Positions 54,368-62,598 of a stretch of DNA of 64,000 nt are shown in pieces. The notes under the pieces are model-generated. The model did no database searches. It was not told the origin of the DNA and saw only the letters and a program-made list of their open reading frames with translations. The translations under genes were made by a program, and so were the position numbers. The first letter of the stretch is position 1, and each line of letters starts with the position of its first letter. This stretch comes from LMUY01 sp965276785 (GTDB lineage Bacteria > Pseudomonadota > Alphaproteobacteria > Acetobacterales > Acetobacteraceae), in the NCBI GenBank assembly GCA_965276785.1, contig OZ255629.1, positions 868,001-932,000 on the forward strand, written 5' to 3'.

Positions 54368-55263
54368 CGCGCTTGCAAGGCGAAACGCCGGAAGCAGGGC
54401 TTTCGGTGGGGAGGATGTGCGCGTTGGCTGGCGTCAGCCGGGCGGCCTACTATCGCTCCTGGACCCGCAGCGATCCGCTGCGCGAAGAGACGGCGCTGCG
54501 CGATGTCATACAGCGCCTGGCGTTGGCCAACCGCCACTACGGCTACCGCCGGATCGGCGCGCTGCTGCGACGCGAGGGCTGGTGCGTCAACCACAAGCGC
54601 GTGGTCCGGATCATGCGCGAGGACAACCTGTTGTGCCTGGCGAAGCCGCTGTTCAGGCCGCCGACGACGGATGCGCGTCACAGCTGGCAGGTGTGGCCGA
54701 ACCTGGCGCGCCACCTCATGCCCATGGCCACGAACCAGCTGTGGGTGGCGGATATCACCTACGTGCGACTTGCGGAGGCGTTCATCTACTTGGCTGTCGT
54801 GCTGGACGCTTTCAGCCGCAAGGTCGTCGGCTGGTCGATGGCCGATCACCTGCGGGCGAGCCTTGCCCTGGATGCGCTCGAAATGGCACTGGTCAGCCGC
54901 GAGGTGATCGCCGGCGGCCTGGTTCATCACTCGGACCGCGGCATTCAATACGCGTGCGGCGACTACATTGCTCGGCTTGAGGCCGCCGGGATCCAGCCCA
55001 GCATGAGCCGGGCTGGCTGTCCTTACGATAACGCCATGGCCGAGAGCTTCATGAAGACGCTCAAGCACGAGGAAGTCGACGCCAGCGCGTATCGTGATCT
55101 CGCCCATGCCAAGGCCGGCATTGGGGAGTTCATCGAGACCGCCTACAACCGGCAAAGGCTTCACTCGGCGCTTGCCTACCTGTCGCCGATAGAGTTCGAA
55201 TCAAACCAGCCCCGGGCTGCTGCGCAGCAGCCCGGGGCTATGACGCAGCCGAGCTGTCCGTGA
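54274..55263 (+). CDS. IS3-family transposase OrfB (DDE integrase)
   Basis: A 329-residue catalytic subunit. HTH_21 region: MCALAGVSRAAYYRSW and NRHYGYRRIGALLRREGW. DDE triad: Asp in LWVADITYV, Asp in HHSDRGIQYA and Glu in NAMAESFMKTLKHEEVD, followed by YNRQRLHSALAYLSP. All three acidic residues are intact. The open frame starts at TTG 54274 within OrfA. The last 20 residues beyond the usual end contain a perfect 32-nt palindrome in the DNA. Confidence 0.9.
   Translation: MFQRRLAAHRGFTPAERHAWRDRVFAHIQAMTRLQGETPEAGLSVGRMCALAGVSRAAYYRSWTRSDPLREETALRDVIQRLALANRHYGYRRIGALLRREGWCVNHKRVVRIMREDNLLCLAKPLFRPPTTDARHSWQVWPNLARHLMPMATNQLWVADITYVRLAEAFIYLAVVLDAFSRKVVGWSMADHLRASLALDALEMALVSREVIAGGLVHHSDRGIQYACGDYIARLEAAGIQPSMSRAGCPYDNAMAESFMKTLKHEEVDASAYRDLAHAKAGIGEFIETAYNRQRLHSALAYLSPIEFESNQPRAAAQQPGAMTQPSCP
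55208..55239. repeat. Perfect 32-nt palindrome near the right end of the IS3 element
   Basis: Arms of 16 nt without spacer: AGCCCCGGGCTGCTGC followed by GCAGCAGCCCGGGGCT. It lies in the last codons of OrfB, just inside the right terminal repeat. As RNA it would form a very stable hairpin. Confidence 0.8.
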
Positions 55264-55288
55264 TTTGTTGTCTCGCCCAAGGGGTTCA
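55251..55288 (-). repeat. IS3 right terminal inverted repeat
   Basis: 38-nt right end. It begins in the last codons of OrfB on the + strand (GAGCTGTCCG) and ends at GGGGTTCA. Confidence 0.75.
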
Positions 55289-55637
55289 GCTCAGGCCAGC
55301 ACGGGAAGGTCGTCCCGTCCGACTTCCGGTAAGCGCGCAGCATCCCTAAAGGCCCGGCGAAGTGGCGGAGGTAGGTTTCCGCGACATAGTGGTCTTTCCG
55401 TGCCTTCGTCGCCATTGCACTCCGTCCGTTAGTGAAGCAACGCCCGAAGTGGGGTCCACCAGTAGTTAGGCCATACCAGAGCAATCAAGGCTGCTACGGA
55501 TCCAGAAAGGTTGGTTAATCGGCCGATGTGCGAAATTCTTGGATTATGCACCATGTTGAGTGTCGGCTTTCGGGCAAGCCCCGCCGCCCGGCTATGACGA
55601 CCATGGGGTCGATAGCGGACCTCATCAAGTTTAAGCC

Positions 55638-56030
55638 CTACGTTTGCACGCCCCCATACAGCACCGCCGGATCAACCAGCCGCTCCGCGATCGTCTGCAA
55701 CTCCCCATCCCGCACCGCCCGATGGAAGCAAGACCGCTGCCCGGTGTGGCAGGCCGCCCCCGTCTGCTCCACCAGCAGCAGCAGCGTATCACCGTCGCAG
55801 TCAATCCGCAGTTCGCGCAGCCTCTGCATCTGGCCCGACGTCTCGCCCTTGCGCCAAAGCGCGCCACGGCTGCGGCTCCAGTAACACACCCGGCCGGTCG
55901 CCAGCGTCTCGGCCACCGCGTCGGCGTTCATCCAGGCCAGCATCAGCACTTCGCCCGTGTCGTGCTGCTGCGCGATGGCGGGAACCAACCCGTCCGCGTC
56001 GTAACGGATCGGCAGATCAGGCCCGGCCAC
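55638..56030 (-). CDS. hisI: Phosphoribosyl-AMP cyclohydrolase
   Basis: A 130-residue enzyme of histidine biosynthesis that opens the adenine ring of PR-AMP. Zinc and magnesium ligands are visible: CDGDTLLLLVEQTGAACHTG with RSCFHR supplies the conserved Cys, His and Asp residues. MLAWMNADAVAETL and YWSRSRGALWRKGETSG are the family blocks. It is a single-domain form, without the HisE pyrophosphohydrolase domain. Its start overlaps the end of the cystathionine beta-lyase-like gene by 14 nt. Confidence 0.95.
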   Translation of the reverse strand: MAGPDLPIRYDADGLVPAIAQQHDTGEVLMLAWMNADAVAETLATGRVCYWSRSRGALWRKGETSGQMQRLRELRIDCDGDTLLLLVEQTGAACHTGQRSCFHRAVRDGELQTIAERLVDPAVLYGGVQT

Positions 56031-57213
56031 GCATCCCCTCCAGCGCGGCTGCTAAGTCCGCGATCAGGTCCGCCGGGTCTTCCAGCCCGATATGCAGCCG
56101 TGCCACCGGCCCGGCGAACCGCTTGCCGCCGGCTTTGCGCATGATGTGCCCCGTGGTCGGGATCGCCAGGCTCTCGAACCCGCCCCAGGACGCGCCGATG
56201 CCGAACAGCGCCAGCCGGTCGATGAAGCCAAACATATCATCAATGGTGAACTCGGGCTGAAACTCGATCCCGAACAAGCTGCAAGCGCCGGTGAAATCCC
56301 GCTGCCACAGCGCATGGCCCGGCGCCCCGGGCAGTGCGGGATGCAGCACGCGGGCCAACTCCGGACGGTGTTGCAACCACTGCGCCACAGCCAGGCCCGA
56401 CTGCATCTGCCGCTCCAGCCGTAGCCCCATGGTGCGGGCGCCGCGCAGCGCCAGCCAGCAGTCGTCCGGGCTGGCATATTGGCCCAGCTCCATGGCGGTG
56501 CTGCGCACACGGTCCCACGCTGGTTCGGCCTTCACCGTAATCCCGCCGAGCAACACGTCCGAATGGCCGCCGACATACTTGGTCAGCGCCTGGATGGAGA
56601 CGTCCACCCCATGTTGGAACGGCTGGAACGAGCCGATCCCCCAGGTATTGTCCAGCATCACCGTCAGACCCTTGGCATGGGCCACGGCTGCCAACGCCGG
56701 CACGTCCTGCACCTCGAAGGTGTGGCTGCCCGGACTTTCCAGATACAGCACCCGGGTCTCGGGCCGGATCAGCTCTGCGAGCCCGGCGCCGCCGATCTCG
56801 GGGTCGTAGAAGTCGGTCACCACACCCATTCGGCGCAGCAACCCGTCGCAAAAGCTGCGCGTCGGGCCGTAGACGCTATCGGGCACCAGACAATGATCGC
56901 CGCTGGAAAGATAGGCCAGCAACGGCACCGTAACCGCGGCCAACCCGCTGGAGACGATCTGGCAGCGCGTGCCGCCCTCGATTTCGGCAACCACATCTTC
57001 CAGCGCGTGATGGGTGGGATTGCCCGCGGTGCCATAGAGCGGCCCGCGACCCAGCCGGCTCTCGGCGTTGCGGACGCGGTCGGCACAGCTTGGATACAGC
57101 ATGGTCGACCCGCGAAACACCGGCGGGTTAACGAAGCCCTGGATTTTCGTGCCCGCCCGCCCGGCATGCGACAAGCGCGTTGCCAGCGAGGCCGCGGGTG
57201 TGTAGTCCGCCAT
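56017..57213 (-). CDS. metC: Cystathionine beta-lyase-like PLP enzyme
   Basis: A 398-residue Cys/Met-metabolism PLP enzyme. ATRLSHAGRAGTKIQGFVNP and FRGSTMLYPS start the fold; YGTAGNPTHHALE is the substrate loop; the PLP lysine lies in SIQALTKYVGGHSDVLLGGI. The SPGSHTFEVQDVPALAAVAH and MLDNTWGIG segments fit cystathionine beta-lyase of alphaproteobacteria. Start ATG 57213 overlaps the sseA stop (ATGA). A cystathionine gamma-synthase or gamma-lyase activity cannot be excluded. Confidence 0.88.
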   Translation of the reverse strand: MADYTPAASLATRLSHAGRAGTKIQGFVNPPVFRGSTMLYPSCADRVRNAESRLGRGPLYGTAGNPTHHALEDVVAEIEGGTRCQIVSSGLAAVTVPLLAYLSSGDHCLVPDSVYGPTRSFCDGLLRRMGVVTDFYDPEIGGAGLAELIRPETRVLYLESPGSHTFEVQDVPALAAVAHAKGLTVMLDNTWGIGSFQPFQHGVDVSIQALTKYVGGHSDVLLGGITVKAEPAWDRVRSTAMELGQYASPDDCWLALRGARTMGLRLERQMQSGLAVAQWLQHRPELARVLHPALPGAPGHALWQRDFTGACSLFGIEFQPEFTIDDMFGFIDRLALFGIGASWGGFESLAIPTTGHIMRKAGGKRFAGPVARLHIGLEDPADLIADLAAALEGMRGRA

Positions 57214-58040
57214 CAGCCGGTCTCCTTGTCCGTGATCGGGTCGGCGCCCCATTCGGCCCAGGAGCCATCATACACCGCCCCCTCCGGCAAACCGGCGCGC
57301 CGCAGCGCCATGGTCAACACCGTCGCCGACACGCCGCTGCCGCAACTGGTAACCACCGGGCGGGAGCCATCCACCCCCGCGCCGGCAAACCGGTCGCGCA
57401 GCGCCTCCGCTGGCAGGAAACGTCCCTCCGGCCCGAGCATTTGCGAATACGGCAGGTTGATCGCCCCTGGAATATGGCCCGGCACCACGCCCGGCCGCGG
57501 CTCCGGCGCGGACCCGGCGAAGCGCGCCGGCGCCCGCGCGTCCAGTACCAGCGCGTCCGTGGTTTGCATGTCCCCAAGCCCGCGCAGCCGTTCCGCCCGC
57601 AGCCGTGGGGTGAAAGGCAGGGGGCTTGCCGCGGCCGGCTCGCCGCTTTCCACCTGGCCGCCGGAGTGCCGCCAGGCTGTAAGCCCGCCATCCAGCACGG
57701 CCGTGGCGTCATGACCGAACAGGCGCAGCATCCACCAGCCGCGGGTCGCCCACATCGTGTTGTTCTGGTCGTAGAACACCACGCGGGTCGCGTCTCCCAC
57801 CCCCAGCGCTCCGACCAGCCGGGCAAACCGGCCGGCCGCCGGCACCATGTGGGGCAGCTTGCTATCCACGTCGGCGACGACATCGATGTCGAAGTAACGC
57901 GCGCAGGGGATGTGCGCCCGCAAGTAGGCTTCCCGCCCGTCGCCGCCCTCGCCGGCCAAGAACTTGGTCGCTTCCAGCACCACCAAGTCGGGCGCCCCGA
58001 GTTCTGCCGCCAGCCATTCCGCCGAGACCAGATCGTCCAT
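57213..58040 (-). CDS. sseA: 3-mercaptopyruvate sulfurtransferase
   Basis: A 275-residue two-domain rhodanese. The inactive N-terminal domain (LVSAEWLAAELGAPDLVVLE) is followed by the catalytic domain with Cys in VTSCGSGVSATVL; the CGSGVSA loop is diagnostic for mercaptopyruvate, rather than thiosulfate, sulfurtransferases. LDGGLTAWRHSGG and IPGAINLPYSQ are further blocks. The stop overlaps the start of the lyase gene by 4 nt. Sulfur from cysteine-derived mercaptopyruvate goes to thiols or cyanide; the coupling to the PLP lyase suggests a cysteine/methionine role. Confidence 0.92.
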   Translation of the reverse strand: MDDLVSAEWLAAELGAPDLVVLEATKFLAGEGGDGREAYLRAHIPCARYFDIDVVADVDSKLPHMVPAAGRFARLVGALGVGDATRVVFYDQNNTMWATRGWWMLRLFGHDATAVLDGGLTAWRHSGGQVESGEPAAASPLPFTPRLRAERLRGLGDMQTTDALVLDARAPARFAGSAPEPRPGVVPGHIPGAINLPYSQMLGPEGRFLPAEALRDRFAGAGVDGSRPVVTSCGSGVSATVLTMALRRAGLPEGAVYDGSWAEWGADPITDKETG

Positions 58041-58041
58041 G

Positions 58042-58752
58042 CTAGTCCTCCAGGGCCAGTGAAATCCGCCGGTTCTGCCGGCCCTTGTTCTCGATCTTCA
58101 GCACCTTCACGCGGCCGACCTGCCCCGTGGCGGCGACGTGGGTGCCGCCGCAGGGCTGCAGGTCAATCGATTGGCCAGCCGCGCCGATCCGCACCAGCCG
58201 CAAGCGGCCGGCGCCGCGCGGCGGCTTGACCGATAGGGTGCGCACCAGCTCCGGACTGGTGTCCAGCACACTCTCATCCACCCATTCGGTGCTGACCGGG
58301 TGGTCCGCCGCGATCAGCTCGGCCAACCCGGCCTCAATCTCCCGCGCGTCGGGGGCTTGCGGCAGGTCGAAGTCCAGCCGCGACTTCTCGGCCCCGATCT
58401 GTCCGCCGGTCACCGCGGCGCCGGGCAGCAAGCTGCACAGCAGGTGCAGCACGGTGTGCATCTTCATATGCGCCAGGCGTCGCGGCCAATCGATGCTGGC
58501 CTCGACCGGTTCGCCCACGTCCGGCAGGTCGCCCTGCAGCGGCAGCACGATCGCCTCGCCATCGCCCTTCACCGCCTCCCCGACCACCGCCTGCCCGCCC
58601 ACCCAGGCGAGTTCGCCGCTATCGCCGGGCTGCCCGCCGCCACGCGGATAGAACGGTGCGCGGTCCAGCACCACGCCGCTGGGCAGCACCGCCACAAGCT
58701 TCGCGCTGGCCGTGCGCAAATAAGGGTCGTCCACATACAAACGCTCGGTCAC
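58042..58752 (-). CDS. alaX: Alanyl-tRNA editing protein (AlaX type)
   Basis: A 236-residue trans-editing factor that hydrolyses mischarged Ser-tRNA(Ala) or Gly-tRNA(Ala). The second editing half of alanyl-tRNA synthetase is recognisable: VLDRAPFYPRGGGQPGDSG, the zinc ligands HTVLH in MKMHTVLHLLCSLL, and Cys/His in QPCGGTHVAATGQVG. Start GTG 58752 overlaps the NUDIX stop (GTGA). It has no aminoacylation domain. The length suggests an AlaX-M form. Confidence 0.9.
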   Translation of the reverse strand: MTERLYVDDPYLRTASAKLVAVLPSGVVLDRAPFYPRGGGQPGDSGELAWVGGQAVVGEAVKGDGEAIVLPLQGDLPDVGEPVEASIDWPRRLAHMKMHTVLHLLCSLLPGAAVTGGQIGAEKSRLDFDLPQAPDAREIEAGLAELIAADHPVSTEWVDESVLDTSPELVRTLSVKPPRGAGRLRLVRIGAAGQSIDLQPCGGTHVAATGQVGRVKVLKIENKGRQNRRISLALED

Positions 58753-59378
58753 GCCCCCCATTCCCGCCGCAGCCAGTCCCGCTTGGAGGCGAACCACAGC
58801 AGCGCCAGGGAGGTGATCGAATTGGGGTAGTGGCCGGCAAGGGCATTCTCGATGGCGTGCCCGGCGCCGAGCACGCGGATGCGGATGTCCTCGTTTTCGC
58901 TGGCCAAGCCGCCGAAACCCGCAACCCCCTGCGCGTCGGCTACGGGGGCCGCCACGCGTCCGGCGAAAATGGTCACGCTCTCGTCCGACCCGCCGGCCGA
59001 TAGCACGAACCGCCCGATGCGATGCAGCCGGTCGGTCGCCAACCCCATCTCCTCACGCATTTCGCGGGCTGCGGTCTGGTCCTCGCTCTCGCCTGCGTCA
59101 GTGAAGCCGCCCGGCACTTCGAGCATGACCGGCTCGACTCCCGCCAGCAGCGCCGGAAAGCGGAATTGTTCGATCATGACCACTCGGTCGAGCACAGGGT
59201 CGTAGGGCAACACGCCCACTGCATGGCCGCGCAGCCAGACCTCCCAGGTCCGCTCGGGCGACATGGTGTTGTCGAAGCGGCGATTGCGGAAACGTACCAC
59301 GTCCAGTTGGGTGCGCTGCTTCCAGACGGTCTCGCGGGCTTCGACCACCAGGTCCGCAGACCGTTCAGGATTGGTCAT
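58749..59378 (-). CDS. NUDIX hydrolase
   Basis: A 209-residue NUDIX protein with an intact box, GGFTDAGESEDQTAAREMRE followed by EMG. The regions ahead (GVLPYDPVLDRVVMIEQFRF) and behind (TDRLHRIGRFVLSAGGSDES) resemble ADP-ribose/GDP-mannose pyrophosphatases (NudF/NudK-like). The stop overlaps the alaX start. The substrate cannot be fixed from sequence; ADP-ribose is the likeliest from the RFxFxxG-SDE region. Confidence 0.87.
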   Translation of the reverse strand: MTNPERSADLVVEARETVWKQRTQLDVVRFRNRRFDNTMSPERTWEVWLRGHAVGVLPYDPVLDRVVMIEQFRFPALLAGVEPVMLEVPGGFTDAGESEDQTAAREMREEMGLATDRLHRIGRFVLSAGGSDESVTIFAGRVAAPVADAQGVAGFGGLASENEDIRIRVLGAGHAIENALAGHYPNSITSLALLWFASKRDWLRREWGA

Positions 59379-59409
59379 CGGATACCCTCAACCGCAAGCG
59401 AGAGCGAAC

Positions 59410-60000
59410 TCAGCCAGCGGACGCGGCCGCTGGGTCGGGCGCCTTGGCGACCACCACCATCGCCGGGCGGAGTAGGCGCCCGTTCAGCGTCCAGCCGGCG
59501 GTCCAGGCCTGGATCACGGTGCCGGGGGGGTGCTCGGTGGAGGGTTGCTCGGCCATCGCCTGGTGCAGGTTGGCGTCGAACGGCTTGCCAGTGGCGTCCA
59601 CCTTGGCGATGCCGTTGCGCTCCAACACGCCGAGGAACGAGCGCTCGACGCCCTCGAACCCATCGCGCAGTTTGCCGACGATCTCCGGCTCGCCGGGTTG
59701 CGCCGCCGGCAATTGGTCGAGGCCGCGGCGCAGGTTGTCGGCGGCTTCCACCACGTCGCGGGCAAACTTCTGAATGGCAAATTGGCGCGCGTCGTCAGCG
59801 TCCCGCCGGGCGCGGGCGCGGACGTTGGCCATCTCGGCCTCCGAGCGCAGCCATTTGTCACGCAGCTCCTGGTTCTCCGCTTCCAGCGCGGCGATACGCT
59901 CGGTGGCGGCGGCCATGAGCTGCTCGGTGGTGTCGTTCAGGGCGAGGGTGGGCTCGGCCATGTCGGGCGAGGCCTCCGAAGGGGGAATGTCACTATTCAT
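59410..60000 (-). CDS. grpE: Nucleotide exchange factor GrpE
   Basis: A 196-residue DnaK co-chaperone. A long coiled coil (residues about 25-80, AAATERIAALEAENQELRDK) is followed by the GrpE core (FAIQKFARDVVEAADNLRRG, FEGVERSFLGVLERNGI, FDANLHQAMAEQPS, and a C-terminal beta domain GWTLNGRLLRPAMVVVAKAP). Start 60000 is chosen because MNSDIPPSEASPDMAEP is a normal acidic N-terminus. It lies 68 nt downstream of hrcA, as in most alphaproteobacteria. Confidence 0.95.
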   Translation of the reverse strand: MNSDIPPSEASPDMAEPTLALNDTTEQLMAAATERIAALEAENQELRDKWLRSEAEMANVRARARRDADDARQFAIQKFARDVVEAADNLRRGLDQLPAAQPGEPEIVGKLRDGFEGVERSFLGVLERNGIAKVDATGKPFDANLHQAMAEQPSTEHPPGTVIQAWTAGWTLNGRLLRPAMVVVAKAPDPAAASAG

Positions 60001-60068
60001 GGGCGGAGAATTAGGACGGCGCTGGAATGGGAACAAGGCACCCGACCCGCTCAAAGCTGCTTCCAAGC

Positions 60069-61133
60069 TTACCCCAACAGCCGGCCGATGACACGCGCCG
60101 TGTAGTCCACCACTGGAATGATGCGGCCGTAGTTGATCCGGGTGGGCCCAATGACGCCGATGGCGCCGACGATGCGGTCCGCCTCGCCGCGGGCCGGCGC
60201 CACCACCATGGAGACTCCCGCAGCGCCGAACAGCCCGCTTTCGGCGCCGATGTAGATACGCACCCCATCGGATTGCTCGGCGAGTTCCAGCAGGCGGAGC
60301 ATGGTCTCCTGGGTTTCCAGCCGATCGAACAGGATCTGGATGGCGCTGATCCGCTCGATTTGCGTCACGTCCGAGAGCAGGCGGCTTTGGCCGCGCACGA
60401 TCAAGCTGCCGCTGCGGCCGCCGGCCCAGGTGGCAAGCCCGGCCTCCACCACGGCGGCGGAAAGGGCGTCGAGCTGGCTGCGGTCGTCAGCCATTTCAGT
60501 GCCGACGATGGTGCGCAGTTCGGCCAGCGAGCGGCCGGAGAGCCGGCTGTTGAGGTAGTTGGCGGCTTGGGTGAGCGAGGACGGCGGCAGGCCCGGCGGT
60601 ATCTCAATCACCCGGTTCTCCACCTGGCCGTCCGCGCCGACCAGAATCACCAGGGCACGGCCGGAGCCGAGCGGGACGAAGTCGATATGGCGGACGGCGC
60701 CTTCACTCTTGGGTGCCAGCACCAGGCCGGCAGCGGCGGAGAGGCCGGAGAGCATGGAGGAGACATCGGTCAGCGTGTCCTGCAAGGAGCGGCCGCGGGC
60801 CTCGAGCGCTTGGCCGATCTGCTCGCGTTCCTCGTCCGACAGGTCGCCGAATTGCAGCAGGCCGTCCACGAACAGGCGCAGCCCCCGCTCGGTGGGTAGG
60901 CGCCCGGCGGAGGTGTGGGGGGAGAACAGCAGGCCGGCCTCGGTGAGGTCGGCCATGACGTTGCGGATAGTGGCGGGGGAGAGCGGGATTTGCAGCCGGC
61001 GGGACAGCGTGCGGCTGCCGACCGGCTCGCCGGTTTCAACGTATTGCTCGACGATCTCGCGCAATACGGCGGCGCTGCGCGGGTCGAGCACGGGCGGCGT
61101 GTGGTGGCGCTGCGGGAAGGGCGGTGCGTCCAT
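60069..61133 (-). CDS. hrcA: Heat-inducible transcription repressor HrcA
   Basis: A 354-residue repressor of chaperone genes. The winged helix (AAVLREIVEQYVETGEPVGS, then SRRLQIPLSPATIRNVMADL), FSPHTSAGRLPTERG and the sensor domain ending in GVIGPTRINYGRIIPVVDYT are all conserved. The classic target (CIRCE, TTAGCACTC-N9-GAGTGCTAA) is not seen upstream in the 95-bp gap to rph, nor elsewhere in the window; it would be expected at groESL. Confidence 0.95.
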   Translation of the reverse strand: MDAPPFPQRHHTPPVLDPRSAAVLREIVEQYVETGEPVGSRTLSRRLQIPLSPATIRNVMADLTEAGLLFSPHTSAGRLPTERGLRLFVDGLLQFGDLSDEEREQIGQALEARGRSLQDTLTDVSSMLSGLSAAAGLVLAPKSEGAVRHIDFVPLGSGRALVILVGADGQVENRVIEIPPGLPPSSLTQAANYLNSRLSGRSLAELRTIVGTEMADDRSQLDALSAAVVEAGLATWAGGRSGSLIVRGQSRLLSDVTQIERISAIQILFDRLETQETMLRLLELAEQSDGVRIYIGAESGLFGAAGVSMVVAPARGEADRIVGAIGVIGPTRINYGRIIPVVDYTARVIGRLLG

Positions 61134-61228
61134 AAATAGAGAGGGTAGGGAGCGGGTGCTGCCGGGTCAAACTCTGGTGCCAAGGCCCGGGTGGTTCTAG
61201 GACAAGCAGGGTCAAGGAGGACCGATCC

Positions 61229-61939
61229 ATGCGCCCATCCGGCCGCGCGCCCGACATGCTTCGCGAGGTAAGTTTCACCGCCGGGTTCGCCCGCCATGCC
61301 GAAGGCTCCTGCGTCATCCGCATGGGCGGCACGGAGGTGCTGTGCGCCGCCAGCGTGGAGGGGCGAGTGCCGCCGTTCCTGCGCGGCAAGGGCGAGGGCT
61401 GGGTGACCGCCGAATACGGCATGCTGCCTCGCGCCACCCACACCCGCAGCGACCGGGAGGCGGCACGGGGCAAGCAGTCCGGCCGCACGCAGGAAATCCA
61501 ACGGCTGATCGGCCGCTCGCTGCGCGCCGTGGTGGACCGCAAGGCCCTTGGGGAAATGACCATCACACTCGATTGCGACGTGCTGAACGCCGATGGCGGC
61601 ACGCGTTGCGCCTCCATTACGGGCGCTTGGGTGGCGCTGAGCCTCGCCATAGGCAAGCTGGTGGCGAGCAACGTGCTAGCCCGCTCGCCGGTTCTGGGGC
61701 AGGTGGCCGCCGTGTCTTGCGGGCTGGTCGGGGGCGAGGCGGTGCTGGACCTGGACTACGCCGAGGACTCGGACGCTGAGGCAGACGCCAATTTTGTCCT
61801 GACCGAGAGCGGCATCGTCGAAATTCAGGGCACCGCCGAGAAAGCGCCGTTCAGCGACGCGCAATTTGCCGAGCTGATGCGCCTGGCCCGGCTTGGCACC
61901 GCGCGGCTCTACGCCCTACAGCGCGCCGCGCTCGAATGA
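61229..61939 (+). CDS. rph: Ribonuclease PH
   Basis: A 236-residue phosphorolytic 3'-5' exoribonuclease that trims tRNA 3' ends. Landmarks are MRPSGRAPDMLREVSFTAGF, GSCVIRMGGTEVLCAASVE, VPPFLRGKGEGWVTAEYGML (followed by PRATHTRSDRE) and LDCDVLNADGGTRCASITGA. Start ATG 61229 follows AAGGAGG. It is divergent from hrcA and overlaps rdgB by 4 nt, a conserved alphaproteobacterial pairing. Confidence 0.96.
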   Translation: MRPSGRAPDMLREVSFTAGFARHAEGSCVIRMGGTEVLCAASVEGRVPPFLRGKGEGWVTAEYGMLPRATHTRSDREAARGKQSGRTQEIQRLIGRSLRAVVDRKALGEMTITLDCDVLNADGGTRCASITGAWVALSLAIGKLVASNVLARSPVLGQVAAVSCGLVGGEAVLDLDYAEDSDAEADANFVLTESGIVEIQGTAEKAPFSDAQFAELMRLARLGTARLYALQRAALE

Positions 61940-62547
61940 CCCGCCGGCTGCAGCGGGGCGACCGGCTGGTATTGGCGAGCCACAATCCCGGCAAGCTGCG
62001 CGAACTGGAAGCGATGCTGCAGCCGCTCGGCGTGACGCTGGTGGCAGCGCGCGACCTGGCGCTGCCCGAGCCGGAGGAGACCGAGCCCGATTTCGCCGGC
62101 AATGCGCGGCTGAAGGCGGTGGCAGCCGCGGCGGCCAGCGGCCTGCCCGCGTTGGCGGACGATTCCGGGTTCTGCGTGGCGGCGCTCGGCGGCGCGCCGG
62201 GTCCGCTCTCGGCGCGCTGGGCAGGGCTGGACAAGGATTTCGCCGCCGCGATGGCGCGGGTGCACGGCGAAGGCGGCGTGCCGAGCCGCGCCTGGTTCGT
62301 TACGGCGCTCTGCCTGGCTTGGCCCGGCGGCGGCACCGCCACCTATCTCGGCCGGGTGGACGGGCAAACCTGCTGGCCGCCCCGCGGTACGCAGGGCTTC
62401 GGCTATGATCCGATGTTCGTGCCCGTTGGCAGCCGACAGAGCTTTGCAGAGATGACGCCGCAGGCCAAATACGAGAGCAACCATCGCGCACGCGCCTTCG
62501 CGGCGTTCCGCCTGGCCTGCCTGCCGAACGCTGCGGGGTTGGGCTAG
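61936..62547 (+). CDS. rdgB: Non-canonical purine NTP pyrophosphatase (HAM1/RdgB)
   Basis: A 203-residue house-cleaning enzyme that hydrolyses dITP, XTP and dXTP. The family signatures are LVLASHNPGKLRELEAML, FAGNARLKAVAAAAASGLPA, LADDSGFCVAALGGAPGPLS, and at the end GFGYDPMFVPVG followed by AEMTPQAKYESNHRARAF. The start overlaps the rph stop (ATGA). hemW, often next in related genomes, is absent here. Confidence 0.95.
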   Translation: MTRRLQRGDRLVLASHNPGKLRELEAMLQPLGVTLVAARDLALPEPEETEPDFAGNARLKAVAAAAASGLPALADDSGFCVAALGGAPGPLSARWAGLDKDFAAAMARVHGEGGVPSRAWFVTALCLAWPGGGTATYLGRVDGQTCWPPRGTQGFGYDPMFVPVGSRQSFAEMTPQAKYESNHRARAFAAFRLACLPNAAGLG

Positions 62548-62598
62548 CCGGCGCAAAACCCACATGCCGCGCGTCCCACAACCAGAGCGAGGAACGCC

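Larger units (their letters stand above)
53899..55288 (+). mobile_element. IS3-family insertion sequence, about 1390 bp
   Basis: Two ORFs (HTH OrfA and DDE OrfB) are bounded by terminal inverted repeats with TG...CA ends. The left end reads TGGACCCCTGGAGTGAGACA and the right end, read inwards, TGAACCCCTTGGGCGAGACA; both continue to GGACAGCTC about 38 nt in. No clear 3-5 bp target duplication is seen with these ends (GAG before, GCT after), so the boundaries may be off by a few bases or a flank was changed after insertion. Confidence 0.88.
53016..55415 (-). pseudogene. DUF4238 protein gene interrupted by an IS3-family element
   Basis: The N-terminal part reads MATKARKDHYVAETYLRHFA and ends at the IS with KSDGTTFPCWPE (start 55415). 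The C-terminal part resumes beyond the IS as PKDICHEPNGDIILDFLSEP and runs on to the stop at 53016 (about 290 codons). Both pieces match the order of DUF4238: HYVxxxYLRxFA at the front, then the HEPNGD block and a WALYNAEW/LTSDNP segment. The whole gene would be about 335 codons. Function of the family is unknown; the gene is broken by the insertion. Confidence 0.82.

Noticed and set aside
57200..57260. S-adenosylmethionine or cobalamin riboswitch ahead of the metC-like gene
   Set aside because: The gene overlaps sseA, leaving no leader; no conserved riboswitch core was seen upstream of the operon.
61134..61228. Possible CIRCE operator upstream of hrcA
   Set aside because: The pattern TTAGCACTC-N9-GAGTGCTAA is not present in the gap, nor anything close to it.
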